From the NCBI GenBank assembly GCA_027038775.1, contig JALWGP010000294.1, positions 1 through 8,811 on the forward strand: DNA of 8,811 bases, written 5' to 3'. Every line of letters starts with the position of its first letter. Within the stretch, counting starts at the first letter, position 1. Of the stretch, positions 6,374 to 8,811 are shown one piece after another. The position numbers and the translations under genes are program-made. Below the pieces are notes generated by a model. The model did not search any database, was not told the DNA's origin, and was given only the letters and a program-made list of their open reading frames with translations. The DNA is from Sedimenticola sp. (lineage in GTDB: Bacteria > Pseudomonadota > Gammaproteobacteria > Chromatiales > Chromatiaceae).

Positions 6374-6396
6374 GTTCCCCGGGAGTCGTCTCTGCT

Positions 6397-7062
6397 ATGG
6401 AGTTGTCCGGTAGTCTATTCCATCCGGCCTGGCTGGTCCTCTTCGCCGCCCTGGTCGCGGTGGCGCTCTTCTACGCCCTGCGCTGGGCCGACTGGACGCG
6501 GCTGCGGGACCAGCGGCAGCAGCACGTCTGGCTGGGCGTCATCGTCTTTCTCTTTTTCCTGTGGAACATGCGGGTGGAGATCCAGCCCGGCTTCTTCTGG
6601 CACCTGTCGGGCATGGTCATCGCCACCCTGATGCTGCGCTGGTCGCTGGCCGTTCTCGCCGGCGCCATCGCCCTGCTGGCGGTGACCCTCACCGGCCTCA
6701 ACGACTGGAGCGGCCTGCCGCCCTCGCTATTCTTCGCCGTGGTGCTGCCCGCCACCCTCACCCAGGTGATCCTGGGCATCACCCGCGCATACGCGCCCAA
6801 GCACTTCTTCGTCTACGTGCTGGTGAACGCCTTTCTCGCCGGCGGCCTCATCTTTCTCTTCATCTCCCTGCTGGTGGTGGGGGGGCTGCTGCTGCTGGAA
6901 GTCTTTCCCTGGCATGAGCTCAAGCAGAACTTCCTTCACCTGGTGCCCATGATGGCCTTCCCCGAGAGCATGCTCAACGGCTGGCTCGCTGCCATCATCG
7001 TCGCCTACAAGCCCCACTGGATCGGCTCCTTCAGCGACGAGGAATACCTGCACGGAAAGTGA
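6397..7062 (+). CDS. CbiM-like integral membrane protein (COG3235, ECF-transporter permease-like)
   Basis: A 221-residue, very hydrophobic inner-membrane protein with about six helices (roughly 8-28, 42-57, 65-100, 107-127, 136-166 and 185-206). The sequence pattern, with PGFFWHLSG at 64-72 and FPESMLNGWL near the C-terminus, resembles the COG3235 group. That group is commonly annotated as an energy-coupling-factor ABC transporter permease because of distant similarity to CbiM/NikM. It lacks the N-terminal Met-His-Ile motif with which true CbiM/NikM proteins bind cobalt or nickel. No ECF ATPase or CbiQ-type partner lies nearby, so a metal-uptake role is doubtful. The ATG at 6397 has GGGAG 11 bases upstream, a rather long spacing. 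Family assignment is from remembered pattern and is moderate. Confidence 0.72.
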   Translation: MELSGSLFHPAWLVLFAALVAVALFYALRWADWTRLRDQRQQHVWLGVIVFLFFLWNMRVEIQPGFFWHLSGMVIATLMLRWSLAVLAGAIALLAVTLTGLNDWSGLPPSLFFAVVLPATLTQVILGITRAYAPKHFFVYVLVNAFLAGGLIFLFISLLVVGGLLLLEVFPWHELKQNFLHLVPMMAFPESMLNGWLAAIIVAYKPHWIGSFSDEEYLHGK

Positions 7063-7071
7063 CCGCCTTCC

Positions 7072-7100
7072 TTGTCACTCCCCCGGGCGGAGGCTACTAT
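7072..7100 (+). promoter_or_regulatory. Sigma-70-like promoter of the DUF350 operon
   Basis: TTGTCA (7072-7077, 5 of 6) and TACTAT (7095-7100, 4 of 6) are separated by the optimal 17 bases. Transcription would start near 7107, just ahead of the GGAG ribosome site (7123-7126) of the DUF350 gene. It separates this operon from the CbiM-like gene, whose stop is 9 bases upstream. Confidence 0.6.
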
Positions 7101-7132
7101 CGATTGCAGGTTCAAGCCCTTCGGAGTCCTCC

Positions 7133-7363
7133 ATGACCGCCTCCCTCGATCCGCTGCTGCTCAACGTGCTCTACGCCTGCATGGGTGGTCTGCTCACCCT
7201 GCTCTTCATGTGGCTCGGCTGCAAGGTCTTCAGCCACATCGTCAACTTCAGCATCCCGGAGCAGCTTTCGAAGGGCAACCAGGCGGTGGGGCTGATGATC
7301 ATGGGCATGTTCATCGGCATCGGCACCGCCATGGGGCTGGTCATCGGCCTGGGGCTCAACTGA
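7133..7363 (+). CDS. DUF350 family small membrane protein
   Basis: A 76-residue protein with two hydrophobic helices (about 8-30 and 50-74) joined by a short polar loop. The loop and second helix, EQLSKGNQAVGLMIMGMFIG, match the DUF350 (YjfL/UPF0719) repeat, where GNxAVG is the recognisable core. E. coli YjfL-type proteins carry two such repeats; this one has a single unit and probably oligomerises. The family's function is unknown. GGAG lies 6 bases before the ATG and a promoter candidate lies just upstream. The stop codon is immediately followed by the ATG of the transglycosylase gene, so the two are very likely co-transcribed and translationally coupled. Confidence 0.85.
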   Translation: MTASLDPLLLNVLYACMGGLLTLLFMWLGCKVFSHIVNFSIPEQLSKGNQAVGLMIMGMFIGIGTAMGLVIGLGLN

Positions 7364-7921
7364 ATGCGGACCTGGTCCCTGCTCCTGTTCCTGCCCGCGG
7401 TGGCGCTGGCCGCCGGCTTCAAGGGGGTGGACCACGAGCACTGGACGGACAAGTACGACCGCCACTTCCGCAAGTACGCCAAGCACTACTTCGGCCCCGC
7501 TTTCGACTGGCGCTGGTTCAAGGCCCAGGGCATCGCCGAGTCGGGGCTCAGGCCCGATGCGCGCAGCAAGTCGGGGGCGGTGGGCATCATGCAGATCATG
7601 CCGGCCACCTTCAAGTACATCCAGAAGAAGAACCCGGCGATTCGTGACCTCCACGAGCCGAGGTGGAACATCGCCGCTGCCATCTTCTACGACCGCCACC
7701 TCTACGACAAGTGGAAAGACGAGCCGCTGGAGGCGGAGGAACGGCTCTTCTTCGCCCTGGGTGCCTACAACGCCGGCCACCTGCGGGTGCGGCGCGCCTA
7801 CAACAAGGTGGTGAAAAAGCTGGGCAGGGTGGCGCAGTGGGAGGAGGTGGACGATTTCGTGCCCGGCCAGACCCGTCACTACGTGCGCCGGATCCGCAGG
7901 CTGATGGCGGAGGCGCTGTGA
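7364..7921 (+). CDS. Short lytic transglycosylase (SLT domain, MltF-like)
   Basis: A 185-residue exported peptidoglycan-cleaving enzyme predicted to act in the periplasm. A signal peptide (MRTWSLLLFLPAVALAAG) is followed by one SLT/GH23 domain. Glu59 in GIAESGLRPDA is the catalytic acid. SGAVGIMQIMP (70-80) and GAYNAG (133-138) are the standard substrate-groove motifs. The mature protein would be about 168 residues, roughly the bare catalytic domain, without the substrate-binding-protein domain of full-length MltF. I see no lipobox cysteine in the signal peptide, so it is probably soluble. The ATG directly abuts the DUF350 stop, and the stop overlaps the methyltransferase GTG. Transglycosylases of this type cut glycan strands to form 1,6-anhydro ends, often to insert envelope structures. 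Confidence 0.9.
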   Translation: MRTWSLLLFLPAVALAAGFKGVDHEHWTDKYDRHFRKYAKHYFGPAFDWRWFKAQGIAESGLRPDARSKSGAVGIMQIMPATFKYIQKKNPAIRDLHEPRWNIAAAIFYDRHLYDKWKDEPLEAEERLFFALGAYNAGHLRVRRAYNKVVKKLGRVAQWEEVDDFVPGQTRHYVRRIRRLMAEAL

Positions 7922-8577
7922 ACGACCCGCGCCTCTGGTGGCTGGCTGCGCTCTGGCTGGGTTACTTCTTCCTGCACTCCTTCCTCGCCAGCCTCTGGGT
8001 GAAGCGCCGGGTCGCCTGCCGCTGGCCGCAGCGCATGCCGGCCTACCGGCTCTTCTTCAACCTGGTGGCCGTGGTGGCGCTGGTGCCGCCGTTGTGGCTC
8101 ACCTTCTCCATCGGCGGTGAGCCCGTGCTGCGCTGGAGTGGCGGCTGGCGCTGGCTGGCCGATGCCCTGGCGCTGGTGGCGCTGCTTGGCTTCCTCTGGT
8201 CCCTGCGCTGGTACGACGGCCTGGAGTTCCTGGGGCTGCGGCAGCTGCGCGAAGGCGAGCGGCGGGTGGAGGACCAGGAGCGGTTCCGGGTCTCGCCGCT
8301 GCATCGGCATGTGCGTCATCCCTGGTATTTCCTGGGGCTGGTGCTGCTCTGGACCCGGGACATGACCCCCGCCATGCTGGTGAGCGTGGTGATGGCGAGC
8401 CTCTATTTCATCGTCGGCTCCCGGCTGGAGGAACGCAAGCTGAAGGTCTACCACGGCCGGGCCTACGAGCGTTACTGTGAGAAGGTTCCCGGGCTGGTGC
8501 CGCTGCCCTGGAAGCGCCTTTCGGTGGAAGAGGCGGCGAAGCTGGAAGAGGAGGGCAATCCCACGAAACGGTCGTGA
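7918..8577 (+). CDS. Membrane methyltransferase of the isoprenylcysteine/phospholipid methyltransferase family
   Basis: A 219-residue inner-membrane protein with about five hydrophobic helices. The catalytic signature is RHVRHPWYFLG followed by a hydrophobic hairpin and an acidic-end motif (GSRLEERKL). The C-terminal YERYCEKVPGLVPLPW corresponds to the conserved YxxYxxxVPxxxP segment of this family. Such enzymes transfer a methyl group from S-adenosylmethionine to lipids or lipid-like substrates; bacterial members are mostly uncharacterised. I chose the GTG at 7918 because it overlaps the transglycosylase stop (GTGA), has GGAGG 4 bases upstream (7909-7913), and yields MNDPRLWWLAALWLGYFFLH, a proper first helix. 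An in-frame ATG at 7663 would extend deep into the transglycosylase gene and is implausible. The N-terminal half also recalls NnrU-like membrane proteins, a weaker alternative. Confidence 0.85.
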   Translation: MNDPRLWWLAALWLGYFFLHSFLASLWVKRRVACRWPQRMPAYRLFFNLVAVVALVPPLWLTFSIGGEPVLRWSGGWRWLADALALVALLGFLWSLRWYDGLEFLGLRQLREGERRVEDQERFRVSPLHRHVRHPWYFLGLVLLWTRDMTPAMLVSVVMASLYFIVGSRLEERKLKVYHGRAYERYCEKVPGLVPLPWKRLSVEEAAKLEEEGNPTKRS

Positions 8578-8620
8578 CATTCGGCCGGGGGGCGGGCCTC
8601 CTGCCCCGCACGGGGATGTG

Positions 8621-8665
8621 CGGCGCAAAGCGGAGGCGGTGAGAAACCGCGTTTTTCCGCTGCCG
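8621..8665 (+). terminator. Candidate terminator of the DUF350 operon
   Basis: A nested stem-loop: inner stem GCGGT/ACCGC (8636-8640 with 8646-8650, loop GAGAA), outer stem AGCGGA/TCCGCT (8629-8634 with 8656-8661), and flanking CGGC/GCCG. A GTTTTT tract (8651-8656) follows the inner stem on the plus strand, so the inner hairpin plus U-run could terminate transcription about 75 bases past the methyltransferase stop. The 5-bp inner stem is modest. Confidence 0.45.
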
Positions 8666-8669
8666 AAAA

Positions 8670-8696
8670 GGAAACGGGCCGGGAGTGCCCGTTTCC
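8670..8696 (-). terminator. Rho-independent terminator of the minus-strand gene at the right edge
   Basis: A perfect 10-bp stem, GGAAACGGGC (8670-8679) with GCCCGTTTCC (8687-8696), and a 7-base loop. On the minus strand the stem is followed by TTTT (complement of 8666-8669). It lies 41 bases beyond the stop of the gene entering from the right. On the plus strand no T tract follows, so it serves the minus strand best. Confidence 0.65.
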
Positions 8697-8736
8697 AGGT
8701 CGAAAGGCAGTGGCGCCCCCGCGAACCCGCCCGGGG

Positions 8737-8811
8737 TCACCAGCGGGGGTAGTACCCGTATCCGTAGGCGGGAGGGTAGGCGGGATAGCCATTCCAGGCC
8801 GGGGCATAGGG
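8737..8811 (-). CDS. C-terminus of a Tyr/Pro/Gly-rich protein (gene continues beyond the right edge)
   Basis: Only the last 24 codons are visible, reading PYAPAWNGYPAYPPAYGYGY then YPRW and TGA (8739-8737). The composition is strikingly Tyr-, Pro-, Ala- and Gly-rich with repeated aromatic/proline spacing. This is typical of exported or envelope-associated low-complexity tails, but not diagnostic of any family. The open frame to the window edge and a good terminator 41 bases downstream support a real gene end. The function cannot be told from this fragment. Confidence 0.6.
   Translation of the reverse strand, partial: PYAPAWNGYPAYPPAYGYGYYPRW

Larger units (their letters stand above)
8578..8736. 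other. Convergent intergenic region with two hairpins
   Basis: This 159-base gap lies between the plus-strand methyltransferase stop and the stop of a minus-strand gene. It contains a nested stem-loop at 8621-8665 and a perfect 10-bp stem at 8670-8696, each described separately. I see no ORF with family similarity in it. Confidence 0.7.

Noticed and set aside
7063..7090. CCGCC/GGCGG stem after the CbiM-like gene as terminator
   Set aside because: Long loop, no T tract, and it overlaps the promoter of the DUF350 operon.

Overview
This is a GC-rich window of ordinary chromosomal character. It suggests a gammaproteobacterium: the aldo/keto reductase is a close full-length match to E. coli Tas, and the glnA promoter looks like the NtrC/sigma-54 type. 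The TusA-family protein and the ThiI-like thiolase would fit a Chromatiales-type sulfur-metabolising lineage, but that placement is inference. I see no tRNA, rRNA, insertion sequence, phage or CRISPR signature.

Layout. (1) Positions 1-157, minus: the N-terminus of glutamine synthetase (glnA) runs off the left edge. The 235 bp upstream holds a -24/-12 (sigma-54) promoter candidate and two NtrC-like sites centred 32 bp apart. (2) Positions 393-2823, minus: a tight three-gene operon joined by 4-bp stop/start overlaps. It encodes a ThiI-like PP-loop tRNA thiolation protein with an NFACT-R-like tail, a TusA-family sulfur carrier, and a CDF cation-efflux transporter with an extra C-terminal domain. 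(3) Positions 2824-3119: a divergent intergenic region with promoters facing both ways. (4) Positions 3120-5342, plus: a membrane c-di-GMP enzyme (periplasmic SBP_bac_3 sensor, GGDEF, EAL). (5) Positions 5327-6373, minus: tas, overlapping the 3' end of the c-di-GMP gene by 16 bp. (6) Positions 6397-7062, plus: a CbiM-like membrane protein (COG3235), only 23 bp from the tas start. (7) Positions 7133-8577, plus: a second tight operon with its own sigma-70-like promoter. It encodes a DUF350 membrane protein, a short lytic transglycosylase and an isoprenylcysteine/phospholipid-type membrane methyltransferase. (8) Positions 8578-8736: non-coding, with two stem-loops that probably terminate the converging transcripts. 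(9) Positions 8737-8811, minus: the Tyr/Pro/Gly-rich C-terminus of a protein whose body lies outside the window.

How the parts work together. The best functional hypothesis is the thiolase/TusA pair. A sulfur carrier is translationally coupled to a PP-loop thiolase that lacks the rhodanese domain used by E. coli ThiI, so TusA may be its sulfur donor. The linked CDF exporter (probably zinc) could protect such thiol chemistry from metals, which is speculative. The glnA control region is the clearest regulatory signal. The DUF350/transglycosylase/methyltransferase operon looks envelope-related but has no established joint function that I know of.
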